A DNA stretch of 64,000 nucleotides from UBA7332 sp051652645 (GCA_051652645.1 JBOFUP010000079.1:3617-67616); one strand, 5' to 3'. Shown: positions 8,819 through 18,514, counted from the first letter of the stretch. The notes: generated by a model not told the origin, from the letters alone. Translations and numbers: made by a program.

Positions 8819-9745
8819 ATGGCTGAAATTAGAGTTAGATGGCTATGTAAAGTCATACTCTTGTCTCTATCGTCGCTCTTCATCTATTCTTGTAATAGTG
8901 ATGAGGGCCAACAGAGAGATGTGAAAGGACAAGAGGTTGTATTTGAGTTTGATGCTAACCAAATCCTTAATACTAGAGCCGGGGATCAAGATGTAGAGTG
9001 TTCTACAAGTAGAAACACACTCTTTATGGCTGAGATAAGTTTGATTACACCTAAAGGGAGATCCCTTAAAAGTGGTAGAGTTTCAATCAGTGAAGGTAAG
9101 CTTAAATCAGATCCTTTTTTCTTGGAGATTGGTAGCTATATTGTTGATAATGTCACTCTTTTTGATGGTATGATCCAAAGGGTAGCCTATTCTGGAGTAA
9201 GGAAAGGTGGTGAGTTTGCTAATTACATACCTCCACACCCTGATGAGGGAAATAGTTACTTAATGGGGGAACAGACATTCGAAGTAACAGTATATACAAA
9301 GCCGAGTATTTCAACTTATCTTCTTTGTGCTAGTGGCGAGGAAGCTTCTAGCTTTGGAATGCCAAAGTTTGAAATAAACTCTGTTGATGTAGCTTGTTTT
9401 GATATATTTTTCAATGTTTGTAATCCAAGTGCGAATAATGAACACTTTGTTGGTTCTGGTGTGATTACACTTTACGATAAAATTGGCGAGGAAAGAGTTG
9501 CTATTATTAGTGATACGTTTGGTGAAGGTGATATTGCTACACTTTGCTTTGCGGATAACTTGACAATAGCGGACCAAGAGGAGAGTTATTACGTAGAGGT
9601 AGTTTTTGATAATTCATTCCTGAAAGAGTCTCAAAGGGTACATGGAGAGTTACTAAGTGTAACTCAATTGAAATCATTTAAGAGCGATGATGGTGGATGG
9701 AATAGTGAGATGAATTGTGTTCATAAAGTTTATTCGCCTAAATAG
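8819..9745 (+). CDS. Uncharacterised lipoprotein, paralogue 2 of 3 (short form)
   Basis: 308 residues from the ATG at 8819; an in-frame TTG at 8813 is only 15 bases past the T-run of the preceding terminator and less likely. Signal peptide with lipobox IYSC followed by NSDEGQQ. It has the same first module as its neighbours (EVVFEFDANQILNTRAG, SYLMGEQTFEVTVYTKP, FGMPKFEINSVDVACFDIFF, DIATLCFADNL) but stops at MNCVHKVYSPK, just where the others continue into the C-terminal domain. It is also clearly more diverged from paralogues 1 and 3 than those are from each other. No recognised family. It may be a natural single-module form or the result of loss of the second module. Confidence 0.78.
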   Translation: MAEIRVRWLCKVILLSLSSLFIYSCNSDEGQQRDVKGQEVVFEFDANQILNTRAGDQDVECSTSRNTLFMAEISLITPKGRSLKSGRVSISEGKLKSDPFFLEIGSYIVDNVTLFDGMIQRVAYSGVRKGGEFANYIPPHPDEGNSYLMGEQTFEVTVYTKPSISTYLLCASGEEASSFGMPKFEINSVDVACFDIFFNVCNPSANNEHFVGSGVITLYDKIGEERVAIISDTFGEGDIATLCFADNLTIADQEESYYVEVVFDNSFLKESQRVHGELLSVTQLKSFKSDDGGWNSEMNCVHKVYSPK

Positions 9746-9796
9746 ACATTTATTGCTGATTTAATTCTTTTTTATTTAATTCTAATATTCATAATT

Positions 9797-11428
9797 ATGA
9801 AAACTGTTATTTCAAAATTGTTTTCATCTTTTTTATTTGTGGCTTTCGTTGGATCTTTAGCTACATCATGTAGTTCTAAAGATGAAATTGATAACCCTAC
9901 TAGTAAGCAAGAAGTGGTGTTTCAATTGGATGCGAAGACTGTGATGGATACCAAGGCTGCTATTGAAGGTTATGCAGAGTGTTTAACAGATAACTCTCCA
10001 ATGCAAGTTGCCATTGAGCTTACTGGACCAGAGAGCAAGACTATAAATGAGTTTGTTTCTCTTTATGGAGATAACTACAAGACAGCTCCTGTATTGTTGA
10101 AATCTGGTGAATATACAGTACAAAGTGTAACTGTTTATAATGGTGGAAATGTAATTTACTCAGGTGTGTCAGGTATTAGTAACCCTCTTCCTGAATTTGC
10201 TACATTTATTCCGTCAGAATATTTGATGGGTGTTCAAAAATTCACTGTTAATGACTATACAAAACCTACAGTTCCTCTGTATGTTCTTTGTGCTAAAGGT
10301 GAGCCTGCAAGTAAGTTCGGTATGCCTAAATTCCAAATAAACAGAATTGAGGTAAATTGTTTCGATCTATTCTTCAACGTTTGTGATCCTGAACAAGGTA
10401 ATGAGCACATAGTTGGTTCTGGTATTATACAACTTTGGAAAGAGGATGGTTCTGTTAAACTTTATGAAGATAGCTTTGGCAGTGAGAATATTGCAACTCT
10501 ATGCTTTGCTGATGATTTGACAATAACAGATAACACAACTGAGAAGTATCTTTTGGTTGTTAGATTGAACCCTCCAGCTCCTTTAGCTGCACAAACAACG
10601 ATTGCAGTTGTTTCAGTTGATCAGCTTTTGAGATTTAAAGAGGTTGTGGCTACTGAAAATACAAGTGGATGGGATGCTGAAATGAATGCTGTACACGTTA
10701 TAGTATGTGGTGGAACTCCTTTCTGTTTACCTATTCCGGGTATTTTGTGTGATGGTGAAGACCCAGATCCTGATCCAGAGTGTGATGGTTTGACTAATCT
10801 TTATGACAATTTCAATAACTATGTTGCTTTGAATGGATTATTTGTTGATGGACCATGGGTTAACTTTAATGGTGCTTCATTAGATGTAGCAAGTAGTGAT
10901 GCTTCGCTAGGATTGCAAACAGAGAGCAATAATGGTAAAAATAAGCAGTATGCTGAGATGAGTTTTGTTGCTGGTGAAAATGATGCAACAACTCGTATTT
11001 ATGATTTTAGAACAAAAAGATTTAAGTTCAAACAAGGTGAGAATATCGCATTCGAACATTGGTTGAGATCAGTTAGAGACGTAACTTCTAATGATAAGCA
11101 TAAATTCATTGCAAAAGCAACGTTGGAGCTGTGGAATGACTTTGGTATATTAACAGAAACAAAGATTGATTGGTGGTCAACTCCAGATTCAGATCCATTA
11201 ACAGCTACAGGTAATGGAGATTGGCATTATGTTCCAGCGCCTAAGTATGGCGATCCATTCCCAAATGAACAAGTGGTGGATGGTTGTTACTATCTTAAAA
11301 TAAGAGTTGAGATTATGCCAATTGAGCAGAAGAAAGGCGATCCTGTTATCTTTGAACAAGGTCGCAGATACTATCTTGGTATAGATAATTTAGTTAAGTA
11401 TTCAGGTGAGAATCCAAATCAGATTTAA
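9797..11428 (+). CDS. Uncharacterised lipoprotein, paralogue 3 of 3
   Basis: 543 residues. Signal peptide with lipobox ATSC, then SSKDEID. Module 1 (about residues 35-305) is very close to paralogue 1, in places nearly identical in DNA (for example around 10078-10142 and 10255-10375). A short acidic, proline-rich linker (DGEDPDPDPEC) leads into a C-terminal domain, about residues 330-543, beginning LTNLYDNFNNY and ending RRYYLGIDNLVKYSG. This domain is distantly related to that of paralogue 1 but far more diverged than module 1. Function unknown; probably a surface lipoprotein. It is separated from paralogue 2 by 51 bases and is followed by a strong terminator. Confidence 0.8.
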   Translation: MKTVISKLFSSFLFVAFVGSLATSCSSKDEIDNPTSKQEVVFQLDAKTVMDTKAAIEGYAECLTDNSPMQVAIELTGPESKTINEFVSLYGDNYKTAPVLLKSGEYTVQSVTVYNGGNVIYSGVSGISNPLPEFATFIPSEYLMGVQKFTVNDYTKPTVPLYVLCAKGEPASKFGMPKFQINRIEVNCFDLFFNVCDPEQGNEHIVGSGIIQLWKEDGSVKLYEDSFGSENIATLCFADDLTITDNTTEKYLLVVRLNPPAPLAAQTTIAVVSVDQLLRFKEVVATENTSGWDAEMNAVHVIVCGGTPFCLPIPGILCDGEDPDPDPECDGLTNLYDNFNNYVALNGLFVDGPWVNFNGASLDVASSDASLGLQTESNNGKNKQYAEMSFVAGENDATTRIYDFRTKRFKFKQGENIAFEHWLRSVRDVTSNDKHKFIAKATLELWNDFGILTETKIDWWSTPDSDPLTATGNGDWHYVPAPKYGDPFPNEQVVDGCYYLKIRVEIMPIEQKKGDPVIFEQGRRYYLGIDNLVKYSGENPNQI

Positions 11429-11460
11429 ATATGATGGGATTAGTTTGCCAATAGAGAGAA

Positions 11461-11499
11461 GAGAGTGTGTGTCAATTGTGACACGCACTCTCTTTTTTT
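11461..11499 (+). terminator. Terminator of lipoprotein paralogue 3
   Basis: A 14-bp stem with one G-U pair (11461-11474 with 11479-11492), a four-base loop and seven T. The T-run runs into the stop codon of the convergent uvrA (11498-11500). Confidence 0.85.
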
Positions 11500-14293
11500 A
11501 AAGTATCTCTTTTAAGTGTTGACCAGTGAAGGAGTCTTTGCAATTAGCCACTTCCTCAGGCGTGCCGCAACAAACAAGATATCCTCCAGCATCCCCCCCT
11601 TCGGGGCCAATGTCAATGATATGGTCAGCGCATTTAATAACCTCAATATTGTGTTCAATGATAAGCACTGTATGGCCATTGTCTATAAGAGCATTAAAAG
11701 CTTTTAGAAGAGTCTTAATGTCATGAAAATGAAGACCAGTAGTCGGTTCGTCAAATACAAATATTGTAGGAACACTCTTCTCTCCGCTGAGTATGAATGC
11801 TAGCTTAACTCTCTGGCTCTCTCCACCAGATAGGGTTGAAGAAGATTGTCCTAATTTGATGTAACCTAAGCCTACTTTCTGCAGAGGGAGGAGTCTTTTA
11901 ACTATCTTCTTCTCGGTATTTGATTTACCTTCATTTGCAAAGAATTCTATGGCTTCATTTACTGTCATATCTAGGATATCCGTAATGCATTTGCCACGAT
12001 ACATAACCTCAAGGATCTCACGTTTGAAGCGAGCTCCGTGGCAAGACTCACATGTTAGTTCTATGTCTGCCATGAACTGCATCTCGACAGTTGTTGTGCC
12101 TTCGCCTTTGCACTCGTCACATCTCCCACCATCGGTGTTTAGGGAGAATACACCAGGAGCATACCCCATTTGCTTAGATAGTGGTTGTTCAGAGAATAAC
12201 TTTCTTATCTCGTCATAGGCTTTAAGGTATGTGCATGGGTTTGATCTAGATGATCTGCCAATTGGATTTTGATTTACAAACTCTATAGCCTTTGCACTTT
12301 TAATATCTCCGAATATACCAGAAGAAGAACCAGGTTGTTCATTGGTTTCGCTATATATTTGTTTTACGTTCTTGTAAAACACATCTCTAACAAGTGATGA
12401 TTTACCAGAGCCACTAACGCCAGTTACAACAGTAATTACATTTAGTGGAAATTTCACGTCAATACCTTTTAGGTTATTGTGTGTGGCATTTCGTACTTCA
12501 ATATAATTGTTCCAATTACGTCTGAAGGATGGTGTATCTATCTTCTCCTTGCCAGTAAGGTACTGAACCGTATATCCTTTTTCTGAAGCTATAAGATTAT
12601 TAATATCACCTTGGTAAACAACTTCACCACCTAATCTCCCAGCATCAGGTCCTATATCTATTATATAGTCTGCAGCTCTCATTATTTCTTCATCATGTTC
12701 AACAACGATTACACTATTACCTTGTATTTGTAGCTGTCTAATGACCTTGATAAGTCTTTTCGTGTCTCTTGGATGTAGACCAATACTTGGTTCATCAAGG
12801 ATGTAAAGCGAACCAACTAGAGCACTACTCAAAGATGTTGCTAAGTTGATTCGTTGACTTTCTCCACCCGAAAGAGTAGATGAAAGACGATCAAGTGTAA
12901 GGTATCCAAGCCCAACATCAATAAGAAAGTTTATTCTGTTATTGATCTCTATTAATAATCTATGAGCAATTGATAGATCTTTTTCATCGAGGTTGAGATT
13001 ATCAAAAACAGATTTCAATTCGGAAATAGGGAGAGTTACAATCTCACCAATACTTTTGCCTCCAACCTTCACATATTCAGTTCCCTTTTTTAGCCTACTC
13101 CCGTTACACTCAGGACAAGTTGTTTTGCCTCTATATCTAGCCAACATTACTCGACATTGAATCTTGTAATTATACTCCTCTAGCATTTTGAAGAATTGAT
13201 TAATCCCTCCAAAATAGCTGTTCCCATTCCAGAGTAGCTCTTTTTGTTCTCTATTTAGCTGGTTGTATGGTTTGTGTATAGGAAAGTTGAATTTGTCAGC
13301 AGAGTTGATAAGCTCACTTTTCCACTCACTCATTTTCTCACCTTTCCAACAAACTATAGCATCTTGGTAAACAGAAAGAGATTGATTTGGTATAACTAGA
13401 TCAGGGTCAATTCCCATTATTTTACCAAATCCCTCACATCTAGGACATGCTCCACCAGGTGAATTGAAGTTGAACATAGAGTCAGTTGGCTCTTCGAATG
13501 TAATGCCGTTGTCTTCAAACTCTTTTGAGAAATTTAGGATCTCAATCTCACCACTCTGTTTATATAGTTTCAATATACATTTATTATGACCTTCGAAGAA
13601 TGCTGTCTCTACAGAGTCGGAGAATCGACTAATGGCATCAGGATCAGTGGTAGTTGCAACCCTATCAATAAGCAGAAGTGGTGTGTCTTGTTCTGAGAGT
13701 TCGTATTTATGTGTGAGAATATCTTCTATATCGACTATCTGCTCGCTAATTTCTACGCGATTGAAACCTTGTTTAAGATAAATATCTAACTGTTGTATAG
13801 TGTCCCTTTTCTCAGGGATATTAATAGGAGCAAGAAGAGCAATTCGGCATTTCTCCTCTTGGTTTGTTAAAACAGCTACTAAGTCTTCGACAGTGTGGCG
13901 TTTAATAATTTCTCCTGATTTGGGTGAAATTGTTTTACCAATTCTGGCAAACAACATTCTAAGATATGTATATATCTCCGTGGATGTTCCGACAGTAGAG
14001 CGAGGGTTTCTACTATTTACTTTTTGTTCAATAGCTATCGCTGGAGGTATACCAGTAATAGAATCGCACTCTGGTTTACTCATTCTACCAAGAAATTGTC
14101 GAGCGTAAGAAGATAGGCTCTCCACATAGCGTCTTTGCCCTTCAGCGTACAGTGTCTCAAAGGCTAAAGAAGATTTACCCGAACCAGAAAGCCCGGTAAT
14201 TACTACGAATTTATCTCTTGGGATATCAACGTCTATATCTTTAAGATTATTGACGTGAGCCTTTCTTATTTTTATATTGTTATCCTCAGGCAT
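11498..14293 (-). CDS. uvrA: UvrABC excinuclease subunit A
   Basis: 931 residues, normal for UvrA, the DNA-damage recognition ATPase of nucleotide excision repair. There are two ABC ATPase halves, with Walker A motifs TGLSGSGKSSLAFE (about residue 34) and TGVSGSGKSSLV (about residue 625). Signature motifs are LSGGESQRINLA and LSGGESQRVKLA. Zinc-finger cysteine pairs occur at CPRCEGFG, CPECNG, CDECKG and CESCHG. The N-terminal RRYVESLSSYARQFLG motif is typical. Transcribed alone, convergent with the lipoprotein array. Confidence 0.97.
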   Translation of the reverse strand: MPEDNNIKIRKAHVNNLKDIDVDIPRDKFVVITGLSGSGKSSLAFETLYAEGQRRYVESLSSYARQFLGRMSKPECDSITGIPPAIAIEQKVNSRNPRSTVGTSTEIYTYLRMLFARIGKTISPKSGEIIKRHTVEDLVAVLTNQEEKCRIALLAPINIPEKRDTIQQLDIYLKQGFNRVEISEQIVDIEDILTHKYELSEQDTPLLLIDRVATTTDPDAISRFSDSVETAFFEGHNKCILKLYKQSGEIEILNFSKEFEDNGITFEEPTDSMFNFNSPGGACPRCEGFGKIMGIDPDLVIPNQSLSVYQDAIVCWKGEKMSEWKSELINSADKFNFPIHKPYNQLNREQKELLWNGNSYFGGINQFFKMLEEYNYKIQCRVMLARYRGKTTCPECNGSRLKKGTEYVKVGGKSIGEIVTLPISELKSVFDNLNLDEKDLSIAHRLLIEINNRINFLIDVGLGYLTLDRLSSTLSGGESQRINLATSLSSALVGSLYILDEPSIGLHPRDTKRLIKVIRQLQIQGNSVIVVEHDEEIMRAADYIIDIGPDAGRLGGEVVYQGDINNLIASEKGYTVQYLTGKEKIDTPSFRRNWNNYIEVRNATHNNLKGIDVKFPLNVITVVTGVSGSGKSSLVRDVFYKNVKQIYSETNEQPGSSSGIFGDIKSAKAIEFVNQNPIGRSSRSNPCTYLKAYDEIRKLFSEQPLSKQMGYAPGVFSLNTDGGRCDECKGEGTTTVEMQFMADIELTCESCHGARFKREILEVMYRGKCITDILDMTVNEAIEFFANEGKSNTEKKIVKRLLPLQKVGLGYIKLGQSSSTLSGGESQRVKLAFILSGEKSVPTIFVFDEPTTGLHFHDIKTLLKAFNALIDNGHTVLIIEHNIEVIKCADHIIDIGPEGGDAGGYLVCCGTPEEVANCKDSFTGQHLKEIL

Positions 14294-14322
14294 TGCTTAA
14301 AGTATTCTGATTAAATAATCTA

Positions 14323-14330
14323 CAAATATA
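14323..14330 (-). promoter_or_regulatory. -7 promoter element of uvrA
   Basis: TATATTTG on the - strand, an exact TAnnTTTG match 29 bases upstream of the uvrA ATG at 14293. Confidence 0.5.
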
Positions 14331-14568
14331 GAATATATGAATTCTATCTAAAAGCGATTCACGAAGATTAAATCTTAGAATTGTAAATAGTATTCAAAAA
14401 ACCTTTTATTATCCATTTTATAGCTAACGCTTTGTAATTAAGTCTCTTTTGTGTCATAATTATAGGGCTGTAAATAGAAATTAAGACAGCTTTATTGTCT
14501 CAGTCAAAAAAAAGTGCGTTATTTGCGTGTTAAAACCCAAGCGGAATAAAGTTCCTAAATATGATAAT

Positions 14569-15603
14569 ATGAAGTTTACAGCACAACAGATTGCAGCTTT
14601 TATCGGCGGAGAGGTTGTTGGAGACCCAAATGTAGCAGTAAGTGACTTTACAAAAATAGAGGAAGGAAGGGCTGGAGCTCTATCTTTCTTGTCTAATCCA
14701 AAATATGAAGAGTATCTATATACTACAGAATCTTCTATTGTTTTAGTCAATAGTAGCTTTGTACCTTCTAAGGATGTCAAGGCAACAATGATAAAGGTAG
14801 AGAACGCTTATGCCTCATTAGCTAAGCTTCTTCAGCTAGCAGAGAGTGTAAAGCCACGCAAGATTGGTGTTCATAAAACAGCCATCATTGCAGAGTCTGC
14901 CAAAATAGGTAATGGCGCATATATAGGACCATATGTCGTTATTGGTGAGAATAGTGTTATTGGTGAGAATGCATTCATCGAGGCGCACTCATTTATTGGG
15001 GATTTTGTCTCTATAGGTGATAGCCCAAGACTTCATGCTGGGGTTAAGATTCTCGATGGGACAGTTATAGGGAATAATTTCTTTGCTCAAGCGGGTGCCG
15101 TAGTCGGCTCTGATGGCTTTGGTTTTGCCCCAACTACAGATGGTGTGTATGATAAAATACCGCAAGTAGGAAACGTTAGGATTGAAGATGATGTAGAGAT
15201 TGGAGCTAATGCCACTATAGATAGAGCAACAATGGGTTCTACTGTAATCGGACGAGGCACAAAACTTGATAATCATGTTCAGATTGCTCATAATGTAGAG
15301 GTTGGTAAGAATTGTGTAATAGCAGCTCTTGTTGGTGTCGCAGGATCAGTTAAGATTGGAGATAATTGTATGTTTGGAGGTCAGGCTGGTATTGCTGGTC
15401 ACTTAAAGATTGGTAACAATGTTAAGCTTGGAGCTCAAACGGGAGTAATGAATGATATACCTGATGGCGAAACTTGGATGGGCTTCCCAGCCAGACGCTC
15501 AACTTCTTTCTTGCGATCACAAGCTCTTTTGGGGAAATTCCCAGAGATCAATAGAACTATATCAAGATTAGAAAAAGAGATTGATACAATAAAGAAACAA
15601 TAA
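14569..15603 (+). CDS. lpxD: UDP-3-O-acylglucosamine N-acyltransferase
   Basis: 344 residues from the ATG at 14569 (MKFTAQQIAAFIGGEVVGD); an in-frame GTG at 14527 would add an atypical basic tail. LpxD adds the N-linked acyl chain in lipid A synthesis. An N-terminal uridine-binding domain (ALSFLSNPKYEEYLYTT) is followed by a left-handed beta-helix of hexapeptide repeats, with the catalytic His region DNHVQIAHNVEVG, and a helical C-terminus. First gene of lpxD / lpxC-fabZ / lpxA. Confidence 0.95.
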   Translation: MKFTAQQIAAFIGGEVVGDPNVAVSDFTKIEEGRAGALSFLSNPKYEEYLYTTESSIVLVNSSFVPSKDVKATMIKVENAYASLAKLLQLAESVKPRKIGVHKTAIIAESAKIGNGAYIGPYVVIGENSVIGENAFIEAHSFIGDFVSIGDSPRLHAGVKILDGTVIGNNFFAQAGAVVGSDGFGFAPTTDGVYDKIPQVGNVRIEDDVEIGANATIDRATMGSTVIGRGTKLDNHVQIAHNVEVGKNCVIAALVGVAGSVKIGDNCMFGGQAGIAGHLKIGNNVKLGAQTGVMNDIPDGETWMGFPARRSTSFLRSQALLGKFPEINRTISRLEKEIDTIKKQ

Positions 15604-15666
15604 TATAGATTTATAGTAGGCGATCATATTGCTGAGATACTATAAATAGAAATTTACTAGTTGATT

Positions 15667-17052
15667 ATGTGTAAACAGAAAACCTTAAAGGACTCTTTTT
15701 CATTATCTGGAAAGGGTCTTCATACCGGATTGGATATCACAGTTACATTTACTCCTGCTGCGGAGAATCATGGTTATAAGATTCAACGTGTGGATTTGGA
15801 TGGAGAGCCAATTATAGATGCAGTAGCAGAGAGTGTGGTTGATACCCGCCGCGGCACTGTAATTGGAAAAAAGGATGTTACAATAAGCACTATAGAGCAC
15901 GCCTTGGCAGCATTGTATGCTTATGAGATTGATAACTGTTTGATTAAAGTTAATGCTCCTGAATTTCCTATTCTAGATGGTAGTTCAAAATTTTATGTTG
16001 AGGAGATTGAGCGTGTTGGTGTTGTAGATCAGAATGCAAATAAAGACTACTATATAGTTCGTAAAAAGGTTGAGGTGAAAGATCCAGAGAGTGGGTCTTC
16101 TATTCTTATACTACCGGATGATAAGTTTAGTGTAAGTGCATTGATCTCTTTTAATTCGCCAATCTTATCTAATCAATACGCTACTCTTGAGGATTTGAAG
16201 AACTTCAAGAGTGAAATAGCATCGGCTAGAACTTTTGTGTTTGTCCACGAGATTGAGCCTTTGGTTAAGAACAATCTTATCAAAGGAGGAGATCTAGATA
16301 ATGCTATCGTTATTTATGATAGAATAATGAAGCAGGAGGAGCTTGATAGCCTTGCAGACTTGATGAATCAACCACATAAAAATTGTGATAGTCTAGGGTA
16401 CTTGAACAATAATCCACTCGTTTTTGATAATGAACCAGCACGCCATAAACTTTTAGATATTCTAGGAGATATAGCACTATTGGGCAAACCTATCAAGGGA
16501 AGGATTATTGCAACACGCCCAGGGCATAAGATCAACAATCTTATGGCGCGTCATATTCGTAAGGAGTTGAAGCGACTAGAGGTTCAGTGTCCTGTTTATA
16601 CTCCAGATGCAACACCCCTGATGGATGTTAATCGAGTTAAAGAACTTCTGCCTCATAGATATCCTTTCTTAATGGTTGATAAGATTATTGAGATAAGTGA
16701 TAATCATATTGTTGGTGTTAAGAATGTTACTGCAAACGAAGAGTTCTTTATGGGGCACTTTCCTGAGGAGCCAGTTATGCCAGGAGTACTTCAGGTTGAG
16801 GCTATGGCTCAAGTAGGAGGTATCCTAGTTCTTAACTCCGTAGAGGATCCTAAGGCATACTCTACTTACTTCATGAAGATTGATAATGTTAAGTTCAGAC
16901 AAAAGGTAGTACCCGGAGATACTCTTATCTTCAGACTAGAGATGACATCGGAGATCCGTAGGGGTTGTGCACAGATGAAGGGGTATGCTTTTGTTGGAGA
17001 GAAGATAGTTTCAGAGGCTGAGTTTATGGCCCAAATTATTAAGAATAAATAA
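15667..17052 (+). CDS. lpxC-fabZ: Bifunctional UDP-3-O-acyl-GlcNAc deacetylase / 3-hydroxyacyl-ACP dehydratase
   Basis: 461 residues from the ATG at 15667; the TTG two codons earlier is less likely. The N-terminal LpxC part (about 1-300) has the zinc-site motif STIEHALAALYAYEIDNC, FPILDGSSKFYVEEIE and the later H-x-LLDILGDIALLG segment. It catalyses the committed step of lipid A synthesis. The C-terminal FabZ part (about 318-461) has LLPHRYPFLMVDKI and the catalytic His/Glu motif MGHFPEEPVMPGVLQVEAMA of the hot-dog fold dehydratase. This fusion is a known Bacteroidetes trait and helps place the organism. Sits 63 bases after lpxD and 17 before lpxA. Confidence 0.96.
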   Translation: MCKQKTLKDSFSLSGKGLHTGLDITVTFTPAAENHGYKIQRVDLDGEPIIDAVAESVVDTRRGTVIGKKDVTISTIEHALAALYAYEIDNCLIKVNAPEFPILDGSSKFYVEEIERVGVVDQNANKDYYIVRKKVEVKDPESGSSILILPDDKFSVSALISFNSPILSNQYATLEDLKNFKSEIASARTFVFVHEIEPLVKNNLIKGGDLDNAIVIYDRIMKQEELDSLADLMNQPHKNCDSLGYLNNNPLVFDNEPARHKLLDILGDIALLGKPIKGRIIATRPGHKINNLMARHIRKELKRLEVQCPVYTPDATPLMDVNRVKELLPHRYPFLMVDKIIEISDNHIVGVKNVTANEEFFMGHFPEEPVMPGVLQVEAMAQVGGILVLNSVEDPKAYSTYFMKIDNVKFRQKVVPGDTLIFRLEMTSEIRRGCAQMKGYAFVGEKIVSEAEFMAQIIKNK

Positions 17053-17069
17053 TAGAATATATATTTAAT

Positions 17070-17849
17070 ATGAAACAGCCTTTGGCTTATATACACCCGG
17101 AAGCAAAGATTGCTCCTAATGTAGTGATTGAACCATTTGTTACAATTGATAAAAATGTAGTGATTGGAGAGGGGAGTCGCATTGGTTCTAATGTGACAAT
17201 TTTGGAAGGTGCTCGTATTGGTAAGAATTGTGTTATATATCCAGGAGCAGTTATTTCAGCTCCACCACAAGATTTAAAGTTCAAGGGTGAGGATTCTCTT
17301 GCTATCATTGGTGATAACACAACAATTCGTGAATGTGTTACTATCAATCGTGGAACTTCAGCAAAGGGTAAAACAGTTGTAGGTGATAACTGTTTGCTTA
17401 TGGCATATTGCCATATTGCTCATGATTGTAAGATTGGTAATAATGTTATCATGTCTAATGCAACTCAAGTAGCAGGCGAGGTAGAAGTTGATGATTTCGC
17501 AATAATTGGAGGAGGATCTTTGATACACCAGTTTGTTCATATTGGGTCACACGTTATGATTCAAGGAGGTTCCCATGTGACAAAGGATATTCCTCCTTTC
17601 ATCAAGGCAGGAAGAAATCCTATTTCATATGCTGGTGTAAACTCTATAGGCTTACGCCGCCGCAACTATGACAATGAGAAGATCAGAGAGATTCAAGATA
17701 TTTATCGTTATCTCTATCAGTCAGGTATGAATAATACTGATGCAGTAGAGCATATCGAGGCTGAGCTTACAGCATCACCAGAGAGAGATGAAATCATTCT
17801 TTTTGTGAAGAACTCTCAAAGAGGTATCATCAAAGGATATATTGGTTAA
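17070..17849 (+). CDS. lpxA: UDP-N-acetylglucosamine acyltransferase
   Basis: 259 residues, standard length. LpxA transfers a hydroxyacyl chain from ACP to UDP-GlcNAc, the first step of lipid A synthesis. Hexapeptide repeats fill the first 190 residues, from AYIHPEAKIAPNVVIEPFV. The catalytic His lies in LLMAYCHIAHDCKIGNNVIM and the acyl-binding region includes GGGSLIHQFVHIG. The helical C-terminus has the typical GLRRRNYDNEKIREIQDIYR segment. Third gene of the operon. Confidence 0.96.
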   Translation: MKQPLAYIHPEAKIAPNVVIEPFVTIDKNVVIGEGSRIGSNVTILEGARIGKNCVIYPGAVISAPPQDLKFKGEDSLAIIGDNTTIRECVTINRGTSAKGKTVVGDNCLLMAYCHIAHDCKIGNNVIMSNATQVAGEVEVDDFAIIGGGSLIHQFVHIGSHVMIQGGSHVTKDIPPFIKAGRNPISYAGVNSIGLRRRNYDNEKIREIQDIYRYLYQSGMNNTDAVEHIEAELTASPERDEIILFVKNSQRGIIKGYIG

Positions 17850-17881
17850 TTTGTTTAACGACATATAACATACGTAAGGAT

Positions 17882-18415
17882 ATGATTTACAGATTTGTAC
17901 TTCTCTCAGATGAGGTGGATAACTTCGGGAGAGAGATAAGCATTGATCAAGAGGCTACATTTGAGGAGTTTCATGATGCTATCCTAGAATCAGTTAACTA
18001 TAAAAAAGGTGAGATGACATCCTTCTTCTTGTGTGAGGACAACTGGGAAAAAGGAAAAGAGGTAACTATGATGGAGATGGATACAGATTCATCCGAAGAT
18101 AGTTGGGTTATGGCACAAACAAAATTAATTGATCTAGTAGAGGAAGAGGGTCAAAAACTACTCTTTGTCTTTGATATGATGATAGAGAGATGTTTCTTTA
18201 TCGAGCTTGAGGAGATTAACTCAGGATCACTAGCTAAGGCGTATTGTTCAAAAAGTAAAGGTGAGGCTCCAGAACAATTTGTATCTTTCGAAAGTTTCGA
18301 AAAGGAGACAAATAGCTTCATAGATGAAGATCTTTATGAAGATGATCAATTCGATATATCAGAGCTCGACGAAGAGGGCTTTGATATTACCGATGGAAAT
18401 CCATATGAAGATTAA
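17882..18415 (+). CDS. PRiA4_ORF3-like (IS1096 passenger TnpR-like) family protein
   Basis: 177 residues, strongly acidic, with an Asp/Glu-rich tail (residues about 140-177). The N-terminal MIYRFVLLSDEVDNFGREI, the AILESVNYKKGEMTSFFLCEDNWEKG segment (broken at residue 42-50) and LLFVFDMMIERCFFIELEEI resemble the plasmid pRiA4b ORF3-like fold. Family names mention a mobile element, but no transposase is nearby and the gene follows lpxA by 32 bases, a placement I recall from other Bacteroidetes. Function unknown. A terminator follows it, so it ends the lpx operon. Confidence 0.65.
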   Translation: MIYRFVLLSDEVDNFGREISIDQEATFEEFHDAILESVNYKKGEMTSFFLCEDNWEKGKEVTMMEMDTDSSEDSWVMAQTKLIDLVEEEGQKLLFVFDMMIERCFFIELEEINSGSLAKAYCSKSKGEAPEQFVSFESFEKETNSFIDEDLYEDDQFDISELDEEGFDITDGNPYED

Positions 18416-18440
18416 ATAGATTAATAATTCAAGCAAAATA

Positions 18441-18484
18441 AAAGCTATGATAGTATACCAAAGTGTACTATCTTAGCTTTTTTC
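18441..18484 (+). terminator. lpx operon terminator
   Basis: An 18-base stem with two non-Watson-Crick positions (18441-18458 with 18463-18480), a CAAA loop and a T-rich tail. Confidence 0.8.
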
Positions 18485-18514
18485 TTTTGAATACATAAAC
18501 CAAGTTAAGTGATT

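Noticed and set aside
11949..12218. ORFs opposite uvrA (also 11516-11726 and 13800-14108)
   Set aside because: uvrA is intact and full length on the - strand; the opposite frames show no family features.
17882..18415. Insertion sequence at the PRiA4_ORF3-like gene
   Set aside because: No transposase, inverted ends or target duplication was seen; the gene fits into the lpx operon.
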